Of a stretch of DNA of 64,000 nt, positions 25,486 through 34,292 are shown piece by piece. Source of the DNA: Bacteroides faecium (lineage in GTDB: Bacteria; Bacteroidota; Bacteroidia; Bacteroidales; Bacteroidaceae); assembly GCF_012113595.1 (NCBI RefSeq), contig NZ_CP050831.1, forward strand, positions 5,890,001 through 5,954,000, given 5' to 3'. A program made the translations under genes and the position numbers. The notes beneath the pieces are model-generated. The model worked only from the letters and a program-made list of their open reading frames with translations. It searched no databases and was not told where the DNA came from. The first letter of the stretch is position 1, and every line of letters starts with the position of its first letter.

Positions 25486-26430
25486 ATGAAAACGAATCTA
25501 AATATTCTTCCTGTTGTATGTCTCCTTTGTCTTTGTGCCTGCAAAAACGGCAATGCTTCCGGCTTAAACAAAACCGAAGTAGCACAGGATACTATCAAGA
25601 CTTTCACATTACCAACCATCCCGCCGATGCTGACAGCCCCGGATTTACGGGCGGATTTCCTCGTCAAGCATTATTGGGATAACGTAAACTTTGCCGATAC
25701 CAATTATATCCATCACCCCGAAGTGACCGAACAAGCTTGGGCGGACTATTGTGATATACTGAACCATGTTCCATTGGAAACTGCACAGCAAGCTATACGG
25801 AAAACAATCGAACGGACAAATGTGGATAAGAAAGTATTCACTTACATCACCGACTTGGCAGACAAATATCTGTACGACCCTAACTCTCCGATGCGTAACG
25901 AAGAGTTTTATATCCCTGTACTGGATGCCATGCTAGCTTCTCCCGTACTGGAAGAAATAGAAAAGGTACGTCCGAAAGCCCGTCGTGAACTGGCTCAGAA
26001 AAACCGTATCGGAACCAAAGCTCTGAATTTTAACTATACATTAGCTTCCGGTGCGCAAGGCTCTCTTTATCAACAGAAATCGGACTATACCTTATTATTT
26101 ATCAATAACCCGGGATGCCATGCCTGCACGGAAACAATCGAAGCATTAAAAAACGCCCCTATCATCAATCAGCTTCTATCTCAAAAGAAGTTGACCATCC
26201 TCTCTATCTACCCCGACGAAGAACTGGACGAATGGCGGAAACATCTGAATGAATTCCCGAAGGAATGGATTAACGGATATGACAAGACCTTCGCTATCAA
26301 GGAACAACAACTGTATGACTTGAAAGCCGTCCCTACCCTCTACCTTCTGAACAAGGATAAGACAGTACTTCTGAAAGATGCTCCCGCGCAAACCATCGAA
26401 GAATACCTGCTAATGAAAGGCGAACAATAA
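25486..26430 (+). CDS. DUF5106-type thioredoxin-like lipoprotein
   Basis: This 314-residue lipoprotein has a signal peptide ending in a lipobox with acylated C19 (LCAC-KNGN). The N-terminal half (about 45-190) is a helical domain like DUF5106. The C-terminal half (about 195-314) is thioredoxin-like with C211-H-A-C214 in NNPGCHACTE and a cis-proline loop in KAVPTLYLL. The CxxC suggests thiol-disulfide exchange in the periplasm. The partner is unknown. Confidence 0.8.
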   Translation: MKTNLNILPVVCLLCLCACKNGNASGLNKTEVAQDTIKTFTLPTIPPMLTAPDLRADFLVKHYWDNVNFADTNYIHHPEVTEQAWADYCDILNHVPLETAQQAIRKTIERTNVDKKVFTYITDLADKYLYDPNSPMRNEEFYIPVLDAMLASPVLEEIEKVRPKARRELAQKNRIGTKALNFNYTLASGAQGSLYQQKSDYTLLFINNPGCHACTETIEALKNAPIINQLLSQKKLTILSIYPDEELDEWRKHLNEFPKEWINGYDKTFAIKEQQLYDLKAVPTLYLLNKDKTVLLKDAPAQTIEEYLLMKGEQ

Positions 26431-26436
26431 GCATCT

Positions 26437-26483
26437 CCCACGTCACCCACACCGCCCACACCACACCACCCACACACGTGCCC
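26437..26483 (-). other. C-rich tract; G-quadruplex potential on the minus strand
   Basis: Five CCC runs occur on the plus strand at 26437, 26446, 26455, 26469 and 26481 within an almost G-free CA-rich tract. On the minus strand that is GGG runs with loops of 9, 11, 6 and 6 nt. It lies just after the DUF5106 stop codon. Confidence 0.45.
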
Positions 26484-26505
26484 ACGCCGCATGGTCTCCC
26501 GGCCT

Positions 26506-26621
26506 CGTTTTTTCAGCGTCAAGCGCAGGTGTTTTCTTCGGCGTTAAGAAGGGCAGACTGTTTGAGCGTAGCGAGTTTCTGCCCTTTAGCCGGAGAAAAC
26601 ACCGGAGTAGCTGAAAAAACG
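26506..26621. repeat. Large imperfect hairpin element
   Basis: Three stacked inverted segments form one long hairpin: CGTTTTTTCAGC (26506-26517) with 26610-26621; GGTGTTTTCTTCGGC (26528-26542) with 26589-26603 (one G-T pair); and AAGGGCAGA (26549-26557) with 26578-26586. The loop contains GAGCGTAGCGAG. It has the look of a dispersed noncoding element, which a genome search would settle. Confidence 0.75.
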
Positions 26622-26643
26622 CAGCCTTGATTCTTTCTTTTTG

Positions 26644-26681
26644 GTTCTTTTTCTTTCGTATCAAGACGAAAGAAAAAGAAC
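26644..26681. repeat. Perfect 16-bp hairpin, 6-nt loop
   Basis: GTTCTTTTTCTTTCGT (26644-26659) pairs with ACGAAAGAAAAAGAAC (26666-26681) around the loop ATCAAG. It ends 6 bp before the -33 element of the riboswitch promoter. It may be a terminator for upstream transcription, or part of the same element as the hairpin at 26506. Confidence 0.8.
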
Positions 26682-26687
26682 GCCCCC

Positions 26688-26719
26688 TTTGCAAAAGCCA
26701 AATAAACTCCCTATCTTTG
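26688..26719 (+). promoter_or_regulatory. Bacteroides promoter (TTTG-N20-TATCTTTG) for the B12 operon
   Basis: TTTG (26688-26691) and TATCTTTG (26712-26719) are at ideal spacing. Transcription would start near 26727, right at the 5' edge of the cobalamin riboswitch. Confidence 0.8.
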
Positions 26720-26728
26720 TCGCGCATT

Positions 26729-26910
26729 GGTTCGCAGACCTCAAAACATACGAGGAAAGCGATTAAAAGGGAATCAGGTGTAAATCCTGAACAGTCCCGC
26801 TGCTGTAAGTTCTATAAATGTGTTGCGAGCAACCTACTTTTAGCCACTGGAAAGAAACTTCTGGGAAGGCGCCCGCAACAGGAACGAGTCAGAAGACCTG
26901 CCGTGCACCC
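26729..26910 (+). promoter_or_regulatory. Cobalamin (adenosylcobalamin-type) riboswitch
   Basis: The conserved core is clear: GGGAATCAGGTGTAAATCC then AACAGTCCCGCTGCTGTAAG, then GCCACTGG and GGGAAGGCG, and the B12 box GAGTCAGAAGACCTGCC near 26886-26902. Order and spacing match the cobalamin riboswitch family. It lies between a strong promoter and a btuB-type gene. A hairpin followed by TTTT at 27039-27074 could be its expression platform. Confidence 0.93.
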
Positions 26911-27038
26911 AATTTCACTGCTTTCGAGGAAAAAGCGTTGAGTCTAATGAACCGGACAATCCGTCTATCATTTCATTCATCACTCTGATTCAGAGAAAGT
27001 GTGTTTTAATTAATAAACTCTGCCAAGTTTATTTATGC

Positions 27039-27074
27039 GTGTCCGGTCGAAGGGATTTCGCCCGGACACTTTTA
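27039..27074 (+). terminator. Terminator-like hairpin in the riboswitch leader
   Basis: GTGTCCGG (27039-27046) pairs with CCGGACAC (27062-27069), followed by TTTT. It lies 34 bp before the btuB ATG, so B12-bound riboswitch could end transcription here. Whether control is by termination or by blocking translation is not decided by sequence alone. Confidence 0.7.
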
Positions 27075-27107
27075 AAAGTGAAAAAATAGACCAGTAGTAG
27101 GATAAGG

Positions 27108-29150
27108 ATGAGACATATAAGGCTATACAAGAGTATCTGTGCAGTAATCTGCTGCCAGCTTTTATTCCCGACACTTTTCGCACAACAGCAAAAAGTAGAT
27201 ACAGCACATACATACTCCATCCCCGAAATTACAGTTTCCGATATTTACCAAACACGAGAGATACGTTCTACCGCTCCGCTACAAGTACTTTCCAAAGATG
27301 CACTAAAAAACCTGCATGCCCTGCAAGTTTCTGACGCCGTGAAGCATTTTGCCGGAGTAACCGTGAAAGATTACGGTGGCATCGGCGGACTGAAAACCGT
27401 ATCCATACGCAGCTTGGGCGCACAACACACAGCCGTGGGTTATGACGGAATCACCGTAACCGACTGCCAGACAGGACAGATTGACATCGGTCGTTTCTCG
27501 CTCGATAATGTAGACCAGTTATCACTTAGCAACGGTCAGACTGATAATATCTTCCAGCCGGCACGTTTCTTCGCTTCGGCAGGAATACTGAATATACAGA
27601 CACTTACTCCCCGTTTCAAAAAAGGGAAACGTACGAATATCAGCGCGGCTTTCAAGACCGGCTCATGGGGACTGGTCAACCCATCGGTTCTGTTAGAGCA
27701 ACAACTCAATTCTAAGTGGACAGTCACAGCCAATGCCGAATGGATGTCTTCAGACGGACAGTATCCATATACCCTGCACTACGGAAATGCAGAGGGTGAC
27801 CTGACGTCACGGGAGAAAAGAAAGAATACCGACGTACAGACTTTCCGTACCGAGGCCGGACTTTACGGCAACTTCTCCGACAAAGAACAATGGCGATTGA
27901 AAGCCTATTACTTCCAATCTTCCCGAGGATTACCGAAAGCTACTACACTTTATAACGACTATTCCTCACAACACCTGTGGGACAAGAATACATTTGTACA
28001 AAGCCAATACAAGAAAGAGTTCAGCCAACAATGGGTATTGCAGACTTCCGCCAAATGGAACTGGAGCTATCAGCGTTACCTGGACCCCGACACCAAAAAC
28101 TCTTTAGGAAAAACGGAAAACAGTTATTACCAACAGGAGTACTATCTCTCCGCATCGGTATTATACAGATTATTGAGCAATCTTTCATTTTCCCTTTCGA
28201 CGGATGGGAGTATCAATACAATGGATACTAATCTTACTAATTTTGCGCAACCCACCCGCTATTCATGGCTGACAGCTTTTGCAGGAAAATACGTGAATGA
28301 TTGGCTCACAATCTCCGCATCCGCTTTGGCGACTATCATCAACGAAGATGTAAAGGAAGGCGGAAGTGCCGGCAATCACCGCAAATTGACGCCTTATATC
28401 AGCGCTTCATTCAAGCCTTTCCGTAGCGAAGAGTTCCGTATCCGTGCCTTCTATAAGGACATCTTCCGCCTGCCAAGTTTCAATGACTTATATTATCAGG
28501 AAGTGGGAAACACCAAACTGAAACCTGAAAATGCAAAGCAATATAATATCGGTCTGACTTATAGCAAGAATGTATGTACATTCATTCCTTATCTTTCGGC
28601 AACCGTTGATGCATACTATAACAAAGTAACGGATAAAATCATTGCTTATCCTACCAAGAACCTTGCGATATGGAGCATGAGAAACTTGGGAAGTGTGGAG
28701 ATTAAAGGAATTGACGCCACAGGAAACTTGTCTCTCCAGCCTTGGGAGAAAATCCGTATCAACCTGTCCGGCAATTATACATACCAACGGGCGTTGGATG
28801 TCACTGACCCTAATTCGAACAAGGATAAATCGACTTATAAACATCAGATAGCCTATACTCCCCGTGTTTCTGCCTCTGGACAAGCAGGCCTCGAGACACC
28901 ATGGATAAATATATCTTACTCATTCCTTTATTCAGGAAAACGCTATACAGTAGGACAGAATATCGCAGCAAATCGACTGGATAGTTACAGTGACCATAGT
29001 ATTTCAGCGAGCCGCGACTTCCGGATAAGAAAAGTTACAAGTTCGCTATGTGTGGAAGTATTGAACCTGATGGACAAAAATTACGAGATTGTACGATACT
29101 TCCCAATGCCGGGACGTTCGGTAAGAGCAACGCTAAAAATAATATATTAA
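27108..29150 (+). CDS. btuB: TonB-dependent outer-membrane receptor, BtuB-like (vitamin B12)
   Basis: This 680-residue receptor begins with a signal peptide (about 1-26, ending LFPTLFAQQQ). A plug domain spans about 45-160 (TREIRSTAPLQVLSKDALKNLHALQVSDAVKHFAGVTVKDYGG in outline). A 22-strand-type barrel follows, ending in aromatic MPGRSVRATLKIIY. Substrate is inferred from the cobalamin riboswitch upstream and the BtuG-like lipoprotein gene 15 bp downstream. It lacks the extra N-terminal domain of SusC-type receptors. It would import B12-type corrinoids across the outer membrane using TonB energy. Confidence 0.92.
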   Translation: MRHIRLYKSICAVICCQLLFPTLFAQQQKVDTAHTYSIPEITVSDIYQTREIRSTAPLQVLSKDALKNLHALQVSDAVKHFAGVTVKDYGGIGGLKTVSIRSLGAQHTAVGYDGITVTDCQTGQIDIGRFSLDNVDQLSLSNGQTDNIFQPARFFASAGILNIQTLTPRFKKGKRTNISAAFKTGSWGLVNPSVLLEQQLNSKWTVTANAEWMSSDGQYPYTLHYGNAEGDLTSREKRKNTDVQTFRTEAGLYGNFSDKEQWRLKAYYFQSSRGLPKATTLYNDYSSQHLWDKNTFVQSQYKKEFSQQWVLQTSAKWNWSYQRYLDPDTKNSLGKTENSYYQQEYYLSASVLYRLLSNLSFSLSTDGSINTMDTNLTNFAQPTRYSWLTAFAGKYVNDWLTISASALATIINEDVKEGGSAGNHRKLTPYISASFKPFRSEEFRIRAFYKDIFRLPSFNDLYYQEVGNTKLKPENAKQYNIGLTYSKNVCTFIPYLSATVDAYYNKVTDKIIAYPTKNLAIWSMRNLGSVEIKGIDATGNLSLQPWEKIRINLSGNYTYQRALDVTDPNSNKDKSTYKHQIAYTPRVSASGQAGLETPWINISYSFLYSGKRYTVGQNIAANRLDSYSDHSISASRDFRIRKVTSSLCVEVLNLMDKNYEIVRYFPMPGRSVRATLKIIY

Positions 29151-29165
29151 AAGCAGGATACTGAT

Positions 29166-31142
29166 ATGAAAAGGAAATTGACATATATATTTTGGTTCTG
29201 CCTGCCCATCCTATTATTATTCACTGCCTGTGATGATATGGAAGACAAGCCTTTCACTTCTGACATTGCAGGTGACCCGACTGAAACAGATACAGCCGAG
29301 CTCTATGCGTTATGTGAAGGACTATTCAATCAGAATAACAGTTCATTGATGCGTTTCTCTTTCGGAAACCAGAGAATGGTGCGCAACTATTTTAATACAA
29401 TCAATCATCGGGGATTGGGAGATACGGCAAATGATTTAGCCATTTATGGCGGCAAGATATATGTCATTGTCAATGTCTCCAGTACAGTGGAAGTAATAGA
29501 CTTCCGTACAGGAAATTCCTTGAAGCAAATTCAAATGCTGACCGAAAACGGAAGTTCACGTGAACCGCGATACATCGCCTTTCATAAAGAAAAAGCGTAT
29601 GTGTGTTCTTATGACGGAACAGTGACACGTATTGATACAACTTCCCTCGCCATAGACGGTGTCACTTCCGTAGGACGTAATCCCGATGGAATCTGTGTAC
29701 AAAACGAAAAGTTATATGTTTCCAATTCCGGCGGACTGGATTATGCATCCGGTCTGGGAGTAGACAATACTGTATCTGTGGTCGATATCGCCACATTCAA
29801 AGAAATCAATAAAATTACAGTAGGACCGAATCCGGGCAAGATTGTAGCCGGAACGGATGGAACAACCGTTTATGTAGCAACCCGTGGAGAAGATGTAGAA
29901 GCAGGAAATTATAACTTTGCAAAAATAGACTGCCTGACAAATGGAGTGACTCATTACAATGAGAAAGTACAGAACTTCGCCATTGACGGAGAGATTGCCT
30001 ATCTATACAATTACAATTATAGTACGCAAACATCTTCTATCAAGGCATTCAATCTGAAAACAGGAAAAACCGTTCGTGAGAATTTCATCACGGATGGAAC
30101 AAGTATCGATACTCCTTATGGAATCAATGTGAATCCTTATAGTGGTAACGTGTATATCACAAATGCTTATGATTACACCATATACGGAGATTTGCTCTGT
30201 TTTAACCAACAAGGACAACTGCAATTCCGTCTGAATAATATCGGACTGAATCCGAACACGATTGCATTCAGCGACAAGGCTTCACAAAGCGACATTGATG
30301 ATAATACCGAAGAAGCTGAAAATTCATTGGCTTTCGCCAATAAAGTATGGGAGTATAAGCCAGCTCCCGGACAGTTTATCAATACGAGTACGTCGGCTTA
30401 TGAGACAGGTTTCACTGCCGAACAAGTTTTAGAGCGTGCCACAGAAAAGCTAAAGAAAAAATCAGTTATCTCATTAGGCGGATTCGGTGGAACAATAACA
30501 GTAGGATTTCCTCAACCAATCCCTAATATCGAAGGGGAATATGATTTCAAGGTATGGGGAAATGCCACTTACAACAATAACACTGGAACAGGAGCACTTG
30601 GTGGAAGTGCTGAACCGGGAATTGTATTAGTCTCAAAAGATATAAATAATAATGGGATACCTGACGATGAATGGTATGAGTTGGCAGGTAGTGAGTACGG
30701 AAAAGATACAGAAATACGTAATTACGCAATCACCTATTATCGTCCCCAACCAGCCAATGGCGATGTCCGCTGGAAAGATAATTTAGGAAAAGAGGGATTC
30801 GTCAAACGTAACACATTCCATCAACAAGATTCTTATTATCCGAACTGGATAGAAGAAAACGAAATAACTTTCCATGGGACACGTCTAAAAGACAATGCCG
30901 TAGAAGAAGGCAATGTTTGGGTAGGTTATTGTTATCCTTGGGGATATGCAGACAATCATCCCAACAGAACCGAATACAGCCAATTTAAAATAGACCGGGC
31001 TGTAGACCAAAACGGACAACCTGTATTATTAGACCAAATAGACTTCGTAAGAATCTATACCGCCGTCAATCAGGACATAGGCTGGACAGGAGAAATATCT
31101 ACCGAAGTCGTCACAGTAGAAAACTTACATTACAAAAAATAA
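29166..31142 (+). CDS. btuG: BtuG-like surface lipoprotein (beta-propeller with extra C-terminal domain)
   Basis: This 658-residue protein has a lipoprotein signal ending at C21 (LLFTAC-DDMED), with acidic residues after the cysteine as in surface-exported Bacteroides lipoproteins. Residues 45-390 form YncE-like beta-propeller repeats (GGKIYVIVNVSSTVEVIDF; NEKLYVSNSG; DGTTVYVATRGED). The last 260 residues (from about 400) are a separate beta-rich domain (FGGTITVGFPQPIPNIEGEYDFKVWGN). BtuG proteins bind B12 at the cell surface with very high affinity and pass it to BtuB. The known core BtuG is shorter, so this is a two-domain form. Confidence 0.85.
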   Translation: MKRKLTYIFWFCLPILLLFTACDDMEDKPFTSDIAGDPTETDTAELYALCEGLFNQNNSSLMRFSFGNQRMVRNYFNTINHRGLGDTANDLAIYGGKIYVIVNVSSTVEVIDFRTGNSLKQIQMLTENGSSREPRYIAFHKEKAYVCSYDGTVTRIDTTSLAIDGVTSVGRNPDGICVQNEKLYVSNSGGLDYASGLGVDNTVSVVDIATFKEINKITVGPNPGKIVAGTDGTTVYVATRGEDVEAGNYNFAKIDCLTNGVTHYNEKVQNFAIDGEIAYLYNYNYSTQTSSIKAFNLKTGKTVRENFITDGTSIDTPYGINVNPYSGNVYITNAYDYTIYGDLLCFNQQGQLQFRLNNIGLNPNTIAFSDKASQSDIDDNTEEAENSLAFANKVWEYKPAPGQFINTSTSAYETGFTAEQVLERATEKLKKKSVISLGGFGGTITVGFPQPIPNIEGEYDFKVWGNATYNNNTGTGALGGSAEPGIVLVSKDINNNGIPDDEWYELAGSEYGKDTEIRNYAITYYRPQPANGDVRWKDNLGKEGFVKRNTFHQQDSYYPNWIEENEITFHGTRLKDNAVEEGNVWVGYCYPWGYADNHPNRTEYSQFKIDRAVDQNGQPVLLDQIDFVRIYTAVNQDIGWTGEISTEVVTVENLHYKK

Positions 31143-31176
31143 TCAAACAATTAATAATTAAAATTAGAGCAGAAAC

Positions 31177-31974
31177 ATGAAAAAGTTATCTTTATTCTTA
31201 TTAGTATCCATATTCGCTTTTTGCGGATGTAGTGATGATAACGATGAAACAAAAGGGGGTGATGATGAAACAAAAGGTGGTGACAAAAAAGAAATTGTCA
31301 TTAGTTTCGAGAACCTACTAACTGAAGCTGAATCTGAATTTAAAACAACAGAGGGAGAAGTAGATGGCTACTATACGAAGTGCAATTTCAAAGACCCTCA
31401 AAATCTAATAGAATTACCACATTACTACAGTAGTTACCAAGGTAGTACAAGTTTTGGCGGTGGATTCACTTATACTAATTGCACTAATATTACAACCGCT
31501 GGGTATAGTAATATCAGTGCTATAACAGGAAAAGGAAAAAACGGAAAAACCTATTTAACATCAAATACCAATAGCTACACCCCTGCCCAAATCACTAATC
31601 TCAACACCGAAAAATATGAGCTCAAAGGTGCATGGGTAACAAACACAACATATGCTTATCTTGCTATCAAGGATGGAAATGATGGCTCATCTTCTATGGT
31701 TAAAGGACCTTTCACTAATGGGGACTGGTTTACGTTAACAGCAGTAGGATACAAAGCAGATGGAAGTGTTATCGGACGCATTGATTTCTATTTGGCAGAT
31801 TTCCGTGACAACAAACAAAAAATAGTTAACACATGGGAATGGTTCGATTGGAGTAATATCAGCAATGCTGACTACATTAAATTTGAAATGAATTCATCAG
31901 ATACAGACCCAGAACTCGGAATGATGACTCCTTCTTATTTCTGCCTTGACGGTATCACTCTCATCGAAAAATAA
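31177..31974 (+). CDS. DUF4465 surface lipoprotein in the B12 operon
   Basis: This 265-residue lipoprotein has a signal ending at C19 (FAFCGC-SDDND), with an acidic surface-export motif. A low-complexity DDETKGGDDETKGGDK linker follows. The body (about 45-265) matches DUF4465: YSSYQGSTSFGGGFTYTNC, GAWVTNTTYAYLAIKDG, FYLADFRD and WEWFDWS. It is the third gene of the riboswitch operon, so a role in corrinoid binding at the surface is likely by context, similar to the accessory B12-binding lipoproteins described in the genus. The direct function is inferred only. Confidence 0.8.
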   Translation: MKKLSLFLLVSIFAFCGCSDDNDETKGGDDETKGGDKKEIVISFENLLTEAESEFKTTEGEVDGYYTKCNFKDPQNLIELPHYYSSYQGSTSFGGGFTYTNCTNITTAGYSNISAITGKGKNGKTYLTSNTNSYTPAQITNLNTEKYELKGAWVTNTTYAYLAIKDGNDGSSSMVKGPFTNGDWFTLTAVGYKADGSVIGRIDFYLADFRDNKQKIVNTWEWFDWSNISNADYIKFEMNSSDTDPELGMMTPSYFCLDGITLIEK

Positions 31975-32069
31975 AAAACAACCGTTCGATTTACCTTAAT
32001 TATACCCTTTCAATTTATTGATTGTAAATAATAAACCATATAATTACATTCAATTGACTGTATAATTCT

Positions 32070-32107
32070 AAAGAGTCAGGCTTCCTTTTCCGAAGTCTGA
32101 CTCTTTT
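32070..32107 (+). terminator. Rho-independent terminator of the B12 operon
   Basis: AAAGAGTCAGGCTTC (32070-32084) pairs with GAAGTCTGACTCTTT (32092-32106) with one G-T pair, followed by T and C. It closes the operon about 95 bp after the DUF4465 stop. Confidence 0.8.
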
Positions 32108-32197
32108 CATATCAAAGTTCCTTTTTATATTCATTACTCCTGCATTTAAAGAAATATTTCGCTATCGCACCACTAACAAAAAGCTATTATATCCTTG

Positions 32198-32205
32198 TAT
32201 CTTTC
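32198..32205 (+). promoter_or_regulatory. Possible -7 element for tnaA (TATCTTTC)
   Basis: TATCTTTC matches TAnnTTTG except for the last base and lies 47 bp upstream of the tnaA ATG. Confidence 0.4.
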
Positions 32206-32252
32206 ATAAATTACCACTACATTCGTCAAGTAAAACACTTAAATATACTACA

Positions 32253-33632
32253 ATGGAATTACCTTTTGCTGAATCATGGAAAATAAAGATGGTAGAACCC
32301 ATCCGTAAAAGTACTCGTGAAGAACGCGAGCAATGGATTAAAGAAGCACATTACAACGTCTTCCAACTCAAATCAGAACAAGTTTATATAGACCTTATCA
32401 CCGACTCAGGAACAGGAGCCATGAGCGACCGCCAATGGGCTGGAATGATGCTCGGCGATGAAAGTTATGCCGGTGCGACATCCTTCTTCAAACTGAAAGA
32501 GATGATTACGAAGCTGACCGGATTTGAGTATATCATTCCGACGCACCAGGGACGTGCCGCAGAAAATGTACTTTTCTCCTATTTGGTACACGAAGGAGAC
32601 ATCATACCCGGCAATTCACACTTCGATACCACCAAAGGACATATCGAAGGACGCCGTGCCACCGCATTAGACTGCACCATTGATGCAGCCAAACAGACAC
32701 AGCTAGAACTCCCATTCAAAGGAAATGTAGACCTTGATAAATTACAGAAAGCGTTGACAGAACATGCAGAACGTATCCCCTTTATCATCGTAACCATCAC
32801 CAACAACACAGCCGGCGGACAGCCCGTATCCATGCAGAACTTACGTGAAGTAAGAGCTATCGCCGACAAATACGGCAAGCCGGTACTTTTCGACTCCGCA
32901 CGCTTTGCTGAAAACGCTTACTTTATCAAAATGCGCGAAGAAGGTTATCAAGATAAATCTATCAAAGAAATTACGAAAGAGATGTTCGCCCTTGCCGACG
33001 GCATGACAATGAGTGCCAAGAAAGACGGAATCGTCAACATGGGCGGATTCATAGCCACACGGCGCGAAGACTGGTACGAAGGCGCAAAAGGTTTCTGCGT
33101 GCAATACGAAGGATATCTCACTTACGGCGGAATGAACGGACGGGACATGAACGCACTCGCCATCGGACTGGATGAAAACACAGAATTCGATAATCTCGAA
33201 ACACGCATCAAACAAGTAGAATACCTGGCAAAGAAACTGGATGAATACGGAATCCCCTATCAGCGTCCTGCCGGCGGTCATGCCATTTTCATCGATGCGC
33301 CCAAAGTGCTGACACACGTACCCAAGGAAGAATTTCCGGCACAGACACTGACTGTTGAGCTCTATCTGGAAGCCGGTATCCGCGGATGCGAAATCGGCTA
33401 TATTCTTGCCGACCGTGACCCGGTTACTCATGAAAACCGATTCAACGGACTCGATTTACTGCGTCTTGCCATCCCCCGCAGAGTGTACACTGACAATCAT
33501 ATGAACGTAATTGCCGCCGCCCTCAAAAATGTATATGAACGCAGGGAAAGCATTACCCGCGGAGTACGTATCGCTTGGGAAGCTCCGTTGATGCGACATT
33601 TCACAGTCCAGCTAGAAAGGTTGTCTCTATAA
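32253..33632 (+). CDS. tnaA: Tryptophanase
   Basis: This 459-residue PLP enzyme splits tryptophan into indole, pyruvate and ammonia. The sequence has the tryptophanase/tyrosine phenol-lyase hallmarks: DSGTGAMSDRQWAGMMLGDESYAG, PTHQGRAAEN, GNSHFDTTKGHIEGR, TITNNTAGGQPVS, and SAKKD (residues 254-258), which contains the PLP lysine. Its overall wording is very close to the B. thetaiotaomicron tryptophanase as I recall it, which makes tryptophanase more likely than tyrosine phenol-lyase. There is no TnaC-like leader peptide or permease gene next to it, unlike E. coli. Confidence 0.95.
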   Translation: MELPFAESWKIKMVEPIRKSTREEREQWIKEAHYNVFQLKSEQVYIDLITDSGTGAMSDRQWAGMMLGDESYAGATSFFKLKEMITKLTGFEYIIPTHQGRAAENVLFSYLVHEGDIIPGNSHFDTTKGHIEGRRATALDCTIDAAKQTQLELPFKGNVDLDKLQKALTEHAERIPFIIVTITNNTAGGQPVSMQNLREVRAIADKYGKPVLFDSARFAENAYFIKMREEGYQDKSIKEITKEMFALADGMTMSAKKDGIVNMGGFIATRREDWYEGAKGFCVQYEGYLTYGGMNGRDMNALAIGLDENTEFDNLETRIKQVEYLAKKLDEYGIPYQRPAGGHAIFIDAPKVLTHVPKEEFPAQTLTVELYLEAGIRGCEIGYILADRDPVTHENRFNGLDLLRLAIPRRVYTDNHMNVIAAALKNVYERRESITRGVRIAWEAPLMRHFTVQLERLSL

Positions 33633-33697
33633 ACAGGAAAAGTCCGTGTAAACAAGGAAAGTTATCTCCGTCAACAATTGTCCGTATAAACAAAAGC
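33624..33697. repeat. Irregular TCCGTrTAAACAA word cluster
   Basis: Related words occur after the tnaA stop: CTATAAACAGGAAAAG, TCCGTGTAAACAAGGAAAG, TCCGTCAACAATTG and TCCGTATAAACAAAAG. They start near 33624, 33643, 33667 and 33681, so the spacing is not constant. No gene is present in 33633-33747. Confidence 0.5.
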
Positions 33698-33747
33698 TCT
33701 TCTGAAGTGTTTATATTATAATCAATCAAACTTAATGCGTAAAAATT

Positions 33748-34050
33748 ATGGCAGAAGATTATAAATTAATAGACAACGAAGAGAAACATCGGTATGAATT
33801 TCAAATCGATGGCAAGATAGCCGAAATAGACTATATCAAATCAAATAACGGAGAAATTTATCTTGTTCACACGGAAGTACCCGCTTCATTGGGCGGAAGA
33901 GGAATAGGTTCACAACTTGCAGAAAAGGTCTTGACGGACATAGAGCGGCAAGGATTACGCCTCGTACCACTTTGCCCGTTTGTAGCCGGATATATCCATA
34001 AGCATCCCGAATGGAAAAGAATCGTAATGCGCGGTATTCATATTAAATAA
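33748..34050 (+). CDS. Small GNAT-fold N-acetyltransferase (YjdJ-like)
   Basis: This 100-residue protein is a short-form acetyltransferase. IYLVHTEVPASLGGRGIGSQLAEKVL contains the acetyl-CoA-binding RGIGSQL loop, followed by LVPLCPFVAGYIHKHPEWKRIV, the standard C-terminal motif of this small GNAT family (PF14542 type). It is paired with a ferredoxin-like gene 8 bp downstream. The acceptor is unknown. Confidence 0.88.
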   Translation: MAEDYKLIDNEEKHRYEFQIDGKIAEIDYIKSNNGEIYLVHTEVPASLGGRGIGSQLAEKVLTDIERQGLRLVPLCPFVAGYIHKHPEWKRIVMRGIHIK

Positions 34051-34058
34051 GAATAGTC

Positions 34059-34283
34059 ATGGGAAAGAAAGTTGAATATACGAATGGCGAACTGACCATT
34101 GTATGGCAGCCGGAATTATGCCAGCATGCCGGAATATGCGTAAAGATGCTACCCAATGTTTATCATCCGAAAGAAAGGCCCTGGGTACAAATTGAAAATG
34201 CGACAACGGAAGAACTAATTGCGCAAATCAGTAAATGTCCTTCAGGCGCATTAAGCTACCGACTGAACAAGAAAGAGAAGTAA
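34059..34283 (+). CDS. Divergent 4Fe-4S mono-cluster ferredoxin-like protein
   Basis: This 74-residue protein has a cysteine pattern like the Fer4_19 family: C22 and C28 in QPELCQHAGICVKMLP and C60 in ISKCPSGALSYR. The last segment (CPSGAL) is typical of ferredoxin cluster loops. It is usually found fused to or next to the small GNAT protein, as here. The redox partner is not known. Confidence 0.82.
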   Translation: MGKKVEYTNGELTIVWQPELCQHAGICVKMLPNVYHPKERPWVQIENATTEELIAQISKCPSGALSYRLNKKEK

Positions 34284-34292
34284 CCCAATAAG

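Noticed and set aside
26627..26941. 104-codon open frame over the riboswitch region
   Set aside because: It covers the promoter and the conserved cobalamin riboswitch core, and the translation is low-complexity and basic.
32253..33632. Tyrosine phenol-lyase
   Set aside because: The family is shared, but the sequence is nearly word for word that of the Bacteroides tryptophanase as I recall it.
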